From assembly GCA_024636835.1 (NCBI GenBank), contig JAGXGH010000096.1, forward strand, positions 1 to 53,441: a stretch of DNA of 53,441 nt. Direction: 5' to 3'. A program made the position numbers and the translations under genes. The stretch comes from Verrucomicrobiales bacterium. Its GTDB lineage: Bacteria > Verrucomicrobiota > Verrucomicrobiia > Verrucomicrobiales > SLCJ01. Below, piece by piece: positions 1 to 7,338 of this stretch; position 1 is the stretch's first letter, and each line of letters begins with the position of its first letter. The notes under the pieces were generated by a model. It was not told the origin of the DNA. It ran no database searches and saw only the letters and a list, made by a program, of their open reading frames with translations.

Positions 1-1
1 A

Positions 2-577
2 GGGTCGACGATCTCGGTGTTGCCGACATTGGAGAAGCTCAAAAAGAAGATCGAGAAGTTCAAGCAGTTAGGGATCGATATCGACGATCGCTTGGCCGAT
101 TCAGTGACATTTCCGCAGGGAGGGAGTGTGCTGAAGGCACAATTGAAGGATGGTCGATTGACGACCATTGAGCCGTTCATGGCAGTGTATGGGGACTTTG
201 ATGTGTTTGCTGAAAAAGACGGGTATATCAACCTTGCGGATAACGACCATTTCTTTAATTTGCGCATGCCGGCCAGTGAGGAGCTTTCGAGCTTTGTGCT
301 CGAGCAGTTGACCGAGAAGGCGGGGATGATTCCGACAGAAAAAACCCGCGAGCGCTTTCTGGCTGATGCGGAAAAGAGTATTTATAGTGACGGGCGGCTC
401 GAGCTGCGGGCGACATCGAAGAATGATCTCGCTGATCCCGATGTGGATATTACCAACGAACTTCCCAAGGCGGAGGATTATCTCCGCGATATGCTCGGCG
501 AAATGGGCGTGGGAGGTGAGGATCAAAAACAGTTGGAAGAAGCAGGCAAGTCACTGTTGAAAGAGCTCTTTAAATAG
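2..577 (+). CDS. hypothetical protein, 5' end probably outside the window
   Basis: The reading frame is open to the left edge, so the gene is probably truncated by the window; an internal GTG at 17 would otherwise give 186 aa. I do not recognise a family. The protein is hydrophilic and mixed-charge, starts with a Lys/Glu-rich helix (LEKLKKKIEKFKQLG) and ends in a second charged helix (QLEEAGKSLLKELFK). There is no signal peptide or membrane segment in the visible part, so it is likely cytoplasmic. It ends 30 nt before the uridylyltransferase gene on the same strand and may be cotranscribed with it. No function is proposed. Confidence 0.6.
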   Translation, partial: GSTISVLPTLEKLKKKIEKFKQLGIDIDDRLADSVTFPQGGSVLKAQLKDGRLTTIEPFMAVYGDFDVFAEKDGYINLADNDHFFNLRMPASEELSSFVLEQLTEKAGMIPTEKTRERFLADAEKSIYSDGRLELRATSKNDLADPDVDITNELPKAEDYLRDMLGEMGVGGEDQKQLEEAGKSLLKELFK

Positions 578-607
578 TTGGAAAATTTTCACAACAGATA
601 AACAACA

Positions 608-1999
608 ATGACTATGAATAAAGTAGATGCCGCACCATTTGCGGACAAGATGTTTGCCGAAGGGCAAAAGGAGGAGGCGATTGCCCAATTCACACGAGGG
701 TTGGATGTGGTTTCTAGCGGGGAAGGCCTGGAGATCCCTGAGACAGAGATTTCGAGCGTCAGCGGATTGCCGGAACTCGCGGAACTGCCGGAAGAAATTG
801 ATTCCTCGCTGCTCGACGAGTCAGTGGTGATCAAACTCAATGGCGGACTAGGCACCGGGATGGGTCTTGCTGGTCCTAAGTCATTGCTGGAAGTTCGTGA
901 AGGGCAGACATTCCTGTCGTTGATTCTATGCCAAGTGAAGTCGCTGCAGTCGCAGTATGGCAGTTTGGTGAGCACGCTTTTGATGAACAGCTTCAGCACC
1001 AGCGAGGCTACGATGGCCTCATTGGCAGAGATGGATGGCGGTAAGGCTGTGGAGGAAATGATTCAGAGCAAAGTGCCCAAGGTCTTGGCGGCTGGGATGA
1101 CTCCCGCAGAATGGCCGGCTGACCCGAATTTGGAATGGTGCCCGCCCGGACATGGGGATATTTACGCAACTCTGGTGGGGTCGGGTAAGCTCGATGCCTT
1201 GCTCGATGCCGGGGTGAAATATGCGTTCATTTCGAATTCTGATAATTTGGGAGCGACATTGGACCCGCGGATGTTGACACATTTCGCACGCTCGGGTGCG
1301 CCGATGATGATGGAAGTGACCCGCCGCACGCCCGCCGACCGGAAGGGCGGACATTTGGCGGTCCGTGATTCCGATGGACGTCTGATTCTTCGCGAATCCG
1401 CTCAGTGTGCGAAGTCCGATGAGGCGATGTTCCAAGACATTGATAGGCATCGCTACTTCAATACGAACAATCTGTGGCTCCGTCTCGACGTGCTCAAGGA
1501 AGTTATGGCGGAGCATAATGGATTGCTCCCTTTGCCTGTGATGGCGAACAGCAAAACGGTCGATCCTCGCGACTCTTCATCCCCTGACGTGATTCAAATC
1601 GAGACGGCGATGGGCGGGGCGATCGAATGCTTCGAAGGCGCGTCTGCTATCGTAGTCGACCGCAGTCGGTTTGCGCCGGTAAAGACGACCAACGATCTGC
1701 TGGCCTTGCGTTCGGATGCTTACCGCATCGACGAATTTGGTGCGGTGCGTCTCGAGGATTCGCGCCAAGGAAATCCGCCGACAATTGCGTTGGATGGCGA
1801 TCACTACAAGGCAGTGGATGGCTTTAAACGCTTATTCCCTGAGGGTGCCCCTTCGTTAATTGAATGCGATGAACTCCGCGTCGATGGGGCGGTGACATTT
1901 TCTCGTGGAGTGGTGATTGCCGGCAAGGTGCATGTCACTGCCTCTGATGAGGGTCAGCTTGGTGCCGGACGTTACGCCGATGAGACGGTGAATGTTTGA
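608..1999 (+). CDS. UTP--glucose-1-phosphate (UDPGP-family) uridylyltransferase
   Basis: This 463-aa protein belongs to the UDPGP family, the eukaryote-like UDP-sugar pyrophosphorylases, not the bacterial GalU family. The diagnostic nucleotide-binding loop is at about residues 75-95 (KLNGGLGTGMGLAGPKSL). Later family landmarks are a sugar/uridine-binding segment with NSDNLG and the conserved FNTNNLW stretch at about 285. The expected reaction is UTP plus glucose-1-phosphate (or a related sugar phosphate) to UDP-sugar plus pyrophosphate in the cytoplasm, feeding glycan or glycogen synthesis. The ATG at 608 is followed by a second ATG at 614; neither has a strong ribosome-binding site. The stop lies 6 bp from the converging thioredoxin-like gene. 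Substrate (glucose versus GlcNAc) cannot be decided by eye. Confidence 0.9.
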   Translation: MTMNKVDAAPFADKMFAEGQKEEAIAQFTRGLDVVSSGEGLEIPETEISSVSGLPELAELPEEIDSSLLDESVVIKLNGGLGTGMGLAGPKSLLEVREGQTFLSLILCQVKSLQSQYGSLVSTLLMNSFSTSEATMASLAEMDGGKAVEEMIQSKVPKVLAAGMTPAEWPADPNLEWCPPGHGDIYATLVGSGKLDALLDAGVKYAFISNSDNLGATLDPRMLTHFARSGAPMMMEVTRRTPADRKGGHLAVRDSDGRLILRESAQCAKSDEAMFQDIDRHRYFNTNNLWLRLDVLKEVMAEHNGLLPLPVMANSKTVDPRDSSSPDVIQIETAMGGAIECFEGASAIVVDRSRFAPVKTTNDLLALRSDAYRIDEFGAVRLEDSRQGNPPTIALDGDHYKAVDGFKRLFPEGAPSLIECDELRVDGAVTFSRGVVIAGKVHVTASDEGQLGAGRYADETVNV

Positions 2000-2005
2000 T
2001 CGCTG

Positions 2006-3241
2006 TTATTTACGCCACGACTTTGGATAACCATCCGCCCAGTTTGAAGGAAGAGGTTGGTTCTTTAGCCGTGGAGGCGTGATTCCGGCGACCATGCCCA
2101 CCGGTGTGGTGCTGACGTTGCGATGCATGTTATTTTGCATCTCCCCGACATCGTGCTTGCCCAGCGCGACGAATTCGAGTGAGGAGAATGTGCGCGATGG
2201 AATATTCACCAGAGCCTTGCCGAGCATGCCTCCGTCATAGGTCGCTTTGCACCATTTGGAGTCGGCCTTCGCATTCCAGGATGCGGCATATTGCACGGTG
2301 GCGACGCCATTGCTCACTGCGGTGACGGTGGCGGTCATCTCAGAGTTTTTAATGTGCTCGCTCCACCAAGCGTCATGTCCCATGGCGAGATGGTTATGGA
2401 GTAAGAAGCGATCGCGAAGGGTTTTGTTCACCTCTAAGCTCGCATCGACGACGAGTTCTTTGGGGAGTAGGGCGAGTTGATCTTCACGCGACAGGATGAG
2501 GCGGTCCGTTTTAAAATAGATCGGGTGGCGGATGTCGAATTTGTCGGAGCCTTCATAAGGGAACGATCGGTTGATCACCGTGAGGTCGAGAGCGTCGGCG
2601 GGCGGGGCGAATTCCCGCCAATCGAAATCCATTCTGTCAGCGGCAGCGAATGGACGGCACTTGCTGCGTTCCGCGCTGTCGAGAGCTTGATATTGCTTAA
2701 GCCCATCGCGCAGTTTTTGCACTGAAATCTTCGGGTCGTAGATCGGCCATCCGCCGTCGATGCGTTGGAGAAATTGACCCGACGGCGTAACCAGATAGAT
2801 GCCCTGATGGATGCCGATGGCGCCCTTCAAGGCACCGGCTAGCCAACGGAACTCACGCTTGGTTTTCTGGTCGTCATCGGCGTGGCTGTAGTCCACATCA
2901 TTGGCTGCGACAGCGATGCAGTGTTCCGAAACGAGTTTAATGAATGCTGGATCGTTCCCGACCAACTGCCGGGTTTTTACGCCGTTTTGTCAGCAGTTCC
3001 CCTGCGGGTTTCCGAAATAGAGCCAGAGCAACAGAGGCTTGTCAGCTTCGCTTGCCTCGGAAATCGCCTTCGGCAAGTCCATGTGCCAATCGACCTCTTT
3101 GAAGGCGAAATCTTCCTTCTTTGGCGCGACGTGGGATTTTACCGACTCGTAGTTTTGCCAGGTCAGCTGATCAGGAGCGGCGGTGGCGGACGTTGGTGCA
3201 AAGCACAGGGCGAGGGCAAGAAGAAATGAGCGAGATTTCAT
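2006..3241 (-). CDS. secreted thioredoxin-like protein with in-frame UGA (candidate selenoprotein)
   Basis: Two reverse-strand reading frames, 2990-3241 and 2006-2965, are in the same phase and separated only by a UGA at 2990-2992. Read through, they give one 411-residue protein. It starts with a clear signal peptide (MKSRSFLLALALCFAPTSATAA), then a thioredoxin-fold-like strand (LLLWLYFG) followed by GNC-[UGA]-QNGVKTR. The UGA is residue 84, directly after a Cys, where a thioredoxin-like redox motif would sit. A further segment (GIYLVTPSGQFLQRIDG) fits the second half of a thioredoxin fold. A hairpin fitting bacterial SECIS rules follows the UGA. The rest (about 200-411) is unrecognised. Alternatives are a nonsense mutation or a sequencing error. 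No selA/B/C/D genes are in this window, so Sec insertion is inference. Confidence 0.6.
2957..2973 (-). promoter_or_regulatory. SECIS-like hairpin downstream of in-frame UGA
   Basis: On the reverse strand the 17-nt sequence CCCGGCAGTTGGTCGGG can fold into a 6-bp stem (five Watson-Crick pairs plus one G-U) with the 5-nt loop AGUUG. The loop begins about 22 nt after the UGA, and a G is among its first two bases. Both fit the published consensus for bacterial SECIS elements. The hairpin lies within the coding sequence, as bacterial SECIS elements do. Short GC hairpins occur by chance, so this supports but does not prove selenocysteine. Confidence 0.45.
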
Positions 3242-3433
3242 GGTGATTCCTGAGTTTTGGTGATTCTATCAGGATCACCAACGCGGCGTCGATCCGAAAT
3301 GCCTCCACAGCAGGTTTGTGGTGGGACGTTCGGCACAGTGAAAAAATTAGACAGTTGGATTATTGCGATGCGCTTGTCATTATGTTCGCAGCGGCAGAAA
3401 TATCCGATGCGGCTTCATCTCCATCATTTTCTC

Positions 3434-4012
3434 ATGTTTAACAACAATCCTCACGCCTCAAATCCAGGGAGCGCTGCCTGGCGTCAATGGTATGACGAAA
3501 ACGCGACCAAGCTTCTGTTGTTCTCGCGCCAGTTGCTGCGTTCGCCATCCGATGCCGAAGACGTTTTACACAATGCCATCCTGAAAGTCTGGAACGCTCG
3601 CAAGAAGCGCGCTGGAGGTAAGCCTCCCCTTGAAACACCAGATCCGGCAGAGATTTACACCGCGATCCGCCGCACAGCGATCGATCTGGGGCGCAAGCAA
3701 ACACGTCGCATTGCTCGTGAAGAAAAAGTGATCGAGCTCGATGACGCCCGCGGCATCAGCTACTTCGACGACCCATTTGATACCACTGAGAGAAATACCG
3801 AAATCACCGATGCCCTCAAGCGCCTGCCTACCGCACAGCGGGAAGTGGTCGCGCTCAAGATCTGGGGTGAGATGACCTTTGCAGAAATCGGTGAAGCTCT
3901 CGACATTTCGGAGAACACCGCAGCATCACGCTATCGCTACGCTATGGAAGCATTGCGTCGCAGCCTTGGAAAAGGGCGTGAGAGCTATTTCAAAAACCTA
4001 ATGGTGATCTGA
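3434..4012 (+). CDS. RNA polymerase sigma-70 family (ECF-like) factor
   Basis: About 192 aa from the ATG at 3434, a size typical of ECF sigma factors. Region 2 is visible around residues 25-55 (FSRQLLRSPSDAEDVLHNA followed by ILKVWNAR). Region 4 is at about 135-185 (LPTAQREVVALKIWGEMTFA, then a helix-turn-helix with EIGEALDISENTAASRYRYA). The frame is open upstream to 3257, but the upstream part is not sigma-like, and ATG 3434 places region 2 at the usual distance; no strong ribosome-binding site decides it. It is followed 23 nt later by a membrane-anchored anti-sigma-like gene and then a PDZ protein, the usual sigma/anti-sigma arrangement for an envelope or stress signal. Confidence 0.85.
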   Translation: MFNNNPHASNPGSAAWRQWYDENATKLLLFSRQLLRSPSDAEDVLHNAILKVWNARKKRAGGKPPLETPDPAEIYTAIRRTAIDLGRKQTRRIAREEKVIELDDARGISYFDDPFDTTERNTEITDALKRLPTAQREVVALKIWGEMTFAEIGEALDISENTAASRYRYAMEALRRSLGKGRESYFKNLMVI

Positions 4013-4035
4013 TCCCCCCCCCTAATTTTCTCGCT

Positions 4036-4593
4036 ATGAACCACGAAGATTTACAACTCGATCCCGAGACCCTCGCACTGGAAACCGAGCTTGGCTCCTT
4101 AAACCCAGCGGCTCCAAGCGAGGCGCTTCGTGATCGTATTTTCGACAGTATGGATGCTGGTGAAGTGCTCACATTCGACGATGAAGTGCCGACAACCCGC
4201 GGCTCACGTTGGTGGATGAGTGCTTCATTACCCTTGGCTTCCGCAGCCGCTGTGGCTCTATTCGCGGTGCTTTCGCCAGTCGGACCTGCTACACAAAGCG
4301 ATATGAAATCTTCAGTGGCATCTGTCGATACACCGCTTCCTGTGCATACCAAACACGTCGACGAGGGTTCGCAGCTAGCTCCTAACGTGATGCTTTCCCG
4401 CGCTTCTATCGATCAAGAACTCTTCGACCGCCACGCTGAAATTGTCGGTGCCGAAGAAGAGGGTACCATCTACCGCAAAGTCCACACCTACCAGACGGAG
4501 CGCATGCGGTTTTTTGATAAGGAAAAAGGCGTCGAAGTGATCGCCGAAGTGCCGTGTGAAGAGGTTCGCCTAGAGAAAGTCGAAGCCTACTAG
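4036..4593 (+). CDS. putative anti-sigma factor-like single-pass membrane protein
   Basis: 185 aa. Residues 1-55 are acidic and cytoplasm-like, followed by one hydrophobic segment at about 58-80 (SASLPLASAAAVALFAVLSP) and a periplasmic-like tail of about 105 residues. This layout, and the position directly behind a sigma factor, are typical of anti-sigma factors, but no zinc-binding HxxxCxxC motif is visible and I cannot assign a named family. It is likely cotranscribed with the sigma factor and the PDZ gene. The role of sequestering the upstream sigma factor is inference from synteny. Confidence 0.6.
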   Translation: MNHEDLQLDPETLALETELGSLNPAAPSEALRDRIFDSMDAGEVLTFDDEVPTTRGSRWWMSASLPLASAAAVALFAVLSPVGPATQSDMKSSVASVDTPLPVHTKHVDEGSQLAPNVMLSRASIDQELFDRHAEIVGAEEEGTIYRKVHTYQTERMRFFDKEKGVEVIAEVPCEEVRLEKVEAY

Positions 4594-4697
4594 ATTTCGG
4601 AAATTGTCGTGAATTGAAATGCCCAGGTCGTTCCGGCATGGGATAACTGTGCCCATTACATAGCCGCTTTAAGATGAACTTCAGAAAGTGTCTGAGT

Positions 4698-5579
4698 ATG
4701 AAAACTAAAATGAAGACAACGCTCACTATGTGCTTGCTCGCTGGCATTACCAGCGCACTGCTCCCCATCAACTCATTGGCCAACGACGATGAAAACAAAA
4801 CCGTCGAGAAGAAAGCAAAGCCTGCTTGCACGTGGATCGGCGTATCGACGGTTCCGCTTCCCGAACTTGTCTCAGAACACGTGGGCCTCAATAAGGGAGA
4901 GGGAGTGATGGTGGAAGCCGTGCTTGCCGGAAGTCCCGCAGAGAAAGCGGGCATTATGAAGAGAGATATCCTTACTCATGCAGATGCAGAAGTCATCGCG
5001 GGTGCGCAAGCGCTTTCCAAGCTTGTCGCTACAAAGAAATGTGGCGACACGATCGTTTTGAATATTCGTCGCAAGAACGAATCCAAGCAAGTTCTCGTAG
5101 AACTTGCGGAAAAGCCGAAGAGGATCGCACTCTCCGGACAAAAGCCCGAACCCGCAGCCAGATTCCCTTTGGGAGGTAATGCTATCGACCAGCGTCTCGC
5201 CAGGGTGATCGAGAGAATGGAAGATTTGGATAGTGGACTGGCGGACGCCCTCGAAGCGCAAGCCGGTGCCATCGTCAGGGTCACGGCCACCCCCGGAAAT
5301 GGAGCTCATCAGCGGATGGAAATTTCTCTCGCCGATAATGAGGGCAGGCTTTCCGTTTCAACCATCAATGACAAAACCTCCGTCAAACTTTGGGATACTG
5401 AAGGCAAGGTTCTGTTTGAAGGCCCTTATACCACTGAAGAGGAGAAAAAAGCCGTGCCAGAGAATCTGAGGAAAAGGATTGATAAAGTGAGTGCTGAGAA
5501 TCCGACACGCCTCTGGGTCTTCGAAGGATTCCGAAATCCCGACGACCAGCCAGATGACGAGACCCCGGATGAGGAATAG
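4698..5579 (+). CDS. secreted PDZ-domain protein
   Basis: 293 aa from ATG 4698; an ATG at 4674 would add eight residues before a normal signal peptide, so the later start is preferred. The signal peptide (MKTKMKTTLTMCLLAGITSA) is followed by a PDZ-like domain at about residues 45-130 with the features EAVLAGSPAEKAGIMKRDIL and a closing strand (DTIVLNIRRK). No Ser/His/Asp protease domain is present, so it is not a DegP-type protease by itself. The acidic C-terminus is unrecognised. It sits third behind the sigma and anti-sigma-like genes and may sense or scaffold envelope signals for that pair. Confidence 0.75.
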   Translation: MKTKMKTTLTMCLLAGITSALLPINSLANDDENKTVEKKAKPACTWIGVSTVPLPELVSEHVGLNKGEGVMVEAVLAGSPAEKAGIMKRDILTHADAEVIAGAQALSKLVATKKCGDTIVLNIRRKNESKQVLVELAEKPKRIALSGQKPEPAARFPLGGNAIDQRLARVIERMEDLDSGLADALEAQAGAIVRVTATPGNGAHQRMEISLADNEGRLSVSTINDKTSVKLWDTEGKVLFEGPYTTEEEKKAVPENLRKRIDKVSAENPTRLWVFEGFRNPDDQPDDETPDEE

Positions 5580-5747
5580 TCTTCTTCAGAGGAGGTCGGC
5601 CAATAACTTGCATCGGTAATTCGCTATGGCTCATTGGGTGGCAGTAAACTCGTTTTGTTGGCTACAGGATTATCGGAAAAATAGTGAAACGATTACGAAA
5701 AAGATATTGCGTTTAACCGCAGCGCGGTTATCTTTCGCTCCCAAGAT

Positions 5748-5824
<77 letters not shown>

Positions 5825-5828
5825 TTAG

Positions 5829-5870
5829 AAGCCGTTGAATTCCAAGGAGTTCAACGGCTTTTGCCTTTTC
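5829..5870 (+). terminator. rho-independent terminator after tRNA-fMet
   Basis: An 11-bp perfect stem AAGCCGTTGAA / TTCAACGGCTT with a 10-nt loop is followed by TTGCCTTTT. It begins 4 nt after the tRNA CCA end and would terminate the tRNA transcript. Confidence 0.75.
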
Positions 5871-5903
5871 TGGAGTGGTGGTTTGAACAGGTCCTCAACT
5901 GGG

Positions 5904-5937
5904 ACCGTGAACAAATCACCCCCAATACCGTGAACAA
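5904..5937 (+). repeat. pair of 11-bp direct repeats in the integrase-proximal flank
   Basis: ACCGTGAACAA occurs at 5904-5914 and again at 5927-5937, 23 bp apart start to start (about two helical turns). It lies between the tRNA attachment site and the integrase promoter region. Such helically phased repeats are typical of arm-type binding sites for tyrosine recombinases or excisionases; that role is inference. Confidence 0.4.
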
Positions 5938-5985
5938 CGGACGGAAAGCCAGGTTTCGGATGGCACCTTGAAGGTCATGAGGCCC

Positions 5986-6029
5986 AAGAGGGGCAATTTT
6001 GCGCACATTCGCTGGATTCAACTGTGTTG
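5986..6029 (+). promoter_or_regulatory. island regulatory element, copy A (upstream of integrase)
   Basis: This copy contains GGGGCAATTTTGCGCACATT followed by CGCT and ends 16 nt before the integrase ATG. The same element precedes the mobilisation genes (10182-10227) and the reverse-strand gene at 28591 (29583-29630). Copies A and C share 28 consecutive identical bases. Placement before three separate transcription units points to a shared promoter/operator. Confidence 0.6.
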
Positions 6030-6045
6030 ATAACCCAACACATCC

Positions 6046-7338
6046 ATGGCCAGCATTTACCAACGATCCGACTCCAAAAAATACCACCTCTCCTGCTACC
6101 CACGCCCCGGCACCAAGCTCTTGCGAGCCAGTCTTGGGACTGAAAACCTGGAAGAGGCAGAAAAGGTGGCTCAGGCCGTCGAGATGCTCATCCGACTTGA
6201 GAGGCTTTCTGACATCCATGTTCCGCAAAAGCTATTGGCGGAGCTACCCGGTGTGAGGTCAATGATTGGGAGCAATAATACAGCAGAGCCTGCAAGCCCT
6301 GGGAGCATGGTTGAGTCATACAAGCAACCGTCGACTCCGAAGTGCTCAATCGATGGTGCCATCCACGCACTGATCAAAAGAAGCTTTAACGGAGAGAACG
6401 TCCATCACGCTACCTTGGATAAAATCTCAAGGTTTCGGCAATTTTTTGGTCCAGAGAGAATCAACGCCCTTGACCCAAGACCCAAATCGGAGCTCGCCCG
6501 CAGGCGGAAGGTCAAAGCTCCAGAAACTTGGTATAGAAAGAACAAGAAGGATGAGATGGAAGAGAAGACCTATTACCGTGGAAATGAAATGTCAGAGATT
6601 ACCCCTGAGATCATCCTAGAATTCTTCACTGCCAGAGAATATGGCCGCTCCAGTAAAAGGCATTTTCGAGAACTCTTCCATGAACTTTATCAGCTAGCTT
6701 TGCGCAATGGCTCCTACATTCCACCCAACCCGTATGCTGCCAATCCAGCAGACGAGCTGCCTTCATACCAAGGTAAAGATGGTCCGGTAACCGTGCTGAG
6801 CCGTGAAGACGAAATTGCTTTGTATGCGGCAGTGGAGAGTGACTCAATCATTCATTTTGGATGTCAGCTCATGGTTGAAGGTGGTTTCCGACTTCATGAA
6901 ACTCTTGCCCTAAGGCGGTTCGATTTAGACCTTTCGAAGGGAAAGATCCGCTTGAGAATGCCTCATCGGGAGAGAATCAACTCTACAGGTCTTAAAACGG
7001 GCGAACGGACGGTTACTATGAGGACGCCAATGCGCAGCATGATCGAGGTGTATTTGGAGAATCATCCCGGACGGGCTTCAGAATGGTGCTTCCAAGGAAA
7101 TGCCGACCAACGCATGACGAGTGATGCATTCGGCAAGCAATTGCGCGAGTTGACTAGGAAAGCAGGCCTTTCATGGACCACCCAGGATTTCCGTCACACA
7201 TTTGCCACAAATCGAATTGCCGAAAACTGGAACTTGAAAGTTCTTGCCCAAGAAATGGGAACCAGCATCACAATGCTAATGGAGCATTATGCAGGATATA
7301 TTGATCCGCCGGTGCTTGCTTCAACGCATGGACTCTAA
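6046..7338 (+). CDS. tyrosine recombinase / integrase
   Basis: 430 aa, starting 222 nt after the end of tRNA-fMet. The catalytic pattern is visible: first Arg in GGFRLHETLAL at about 280, the second box at about 378-390 (QDFRHTFATN, where the usual first His is Gln), and the nucleophile Tyr in EHYAGY at about 415. The N-terminal part fits a SAM-like core-binding domain. It is expected to integrate and excise the island at the tRNA. A conserved island element and phased direct repeats lie just upstream. Its 3' end overlaps the convergent 912-aa gene by 18 bp. Confidence 0.9.
   Translation: MASIYQRSDSKKYHLSCYPRPGTKLLRASLGTENLEEAEKVAQAVEMLIRLERLSDIHVPQKLLAELPGVRSMIGSNNTAEPASPGSMVESYKQPSTPKCSIDGAIHALIKRSFNGENVHHATLDKISRFRQFFGPERINALDPRPKSELARRRKVKAPETWYRKNKKDEMEEKTYYRGNEMSEITPEIILEFFTAREYGRSSKRHFRELFHELYQLALRNGSYIPPNPYAANPADELPSYQGKDGPVTVLSREDEIALYAAVESDSIIHFGCQLMVEGGFRLHETLALRRFDLDLSKGKIRLRMPHRERINSTGLKTGERTVTMRTPMRSMIEVYLENHPGRASEWCFQGNADQRMTSDAFGKQLRELTRKAGLSWTTQDFRHTFATNRIAENWNLKVLAQEMGTSITMLMEHYAGYIDPPVLASTHGL

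Noticed and set aside
2990..2992. Simple frameshift in the thioredoxin-like gene
   Set aside because: Both parts are in the same phase, so only a stop codon, not a frameshift, separates them.
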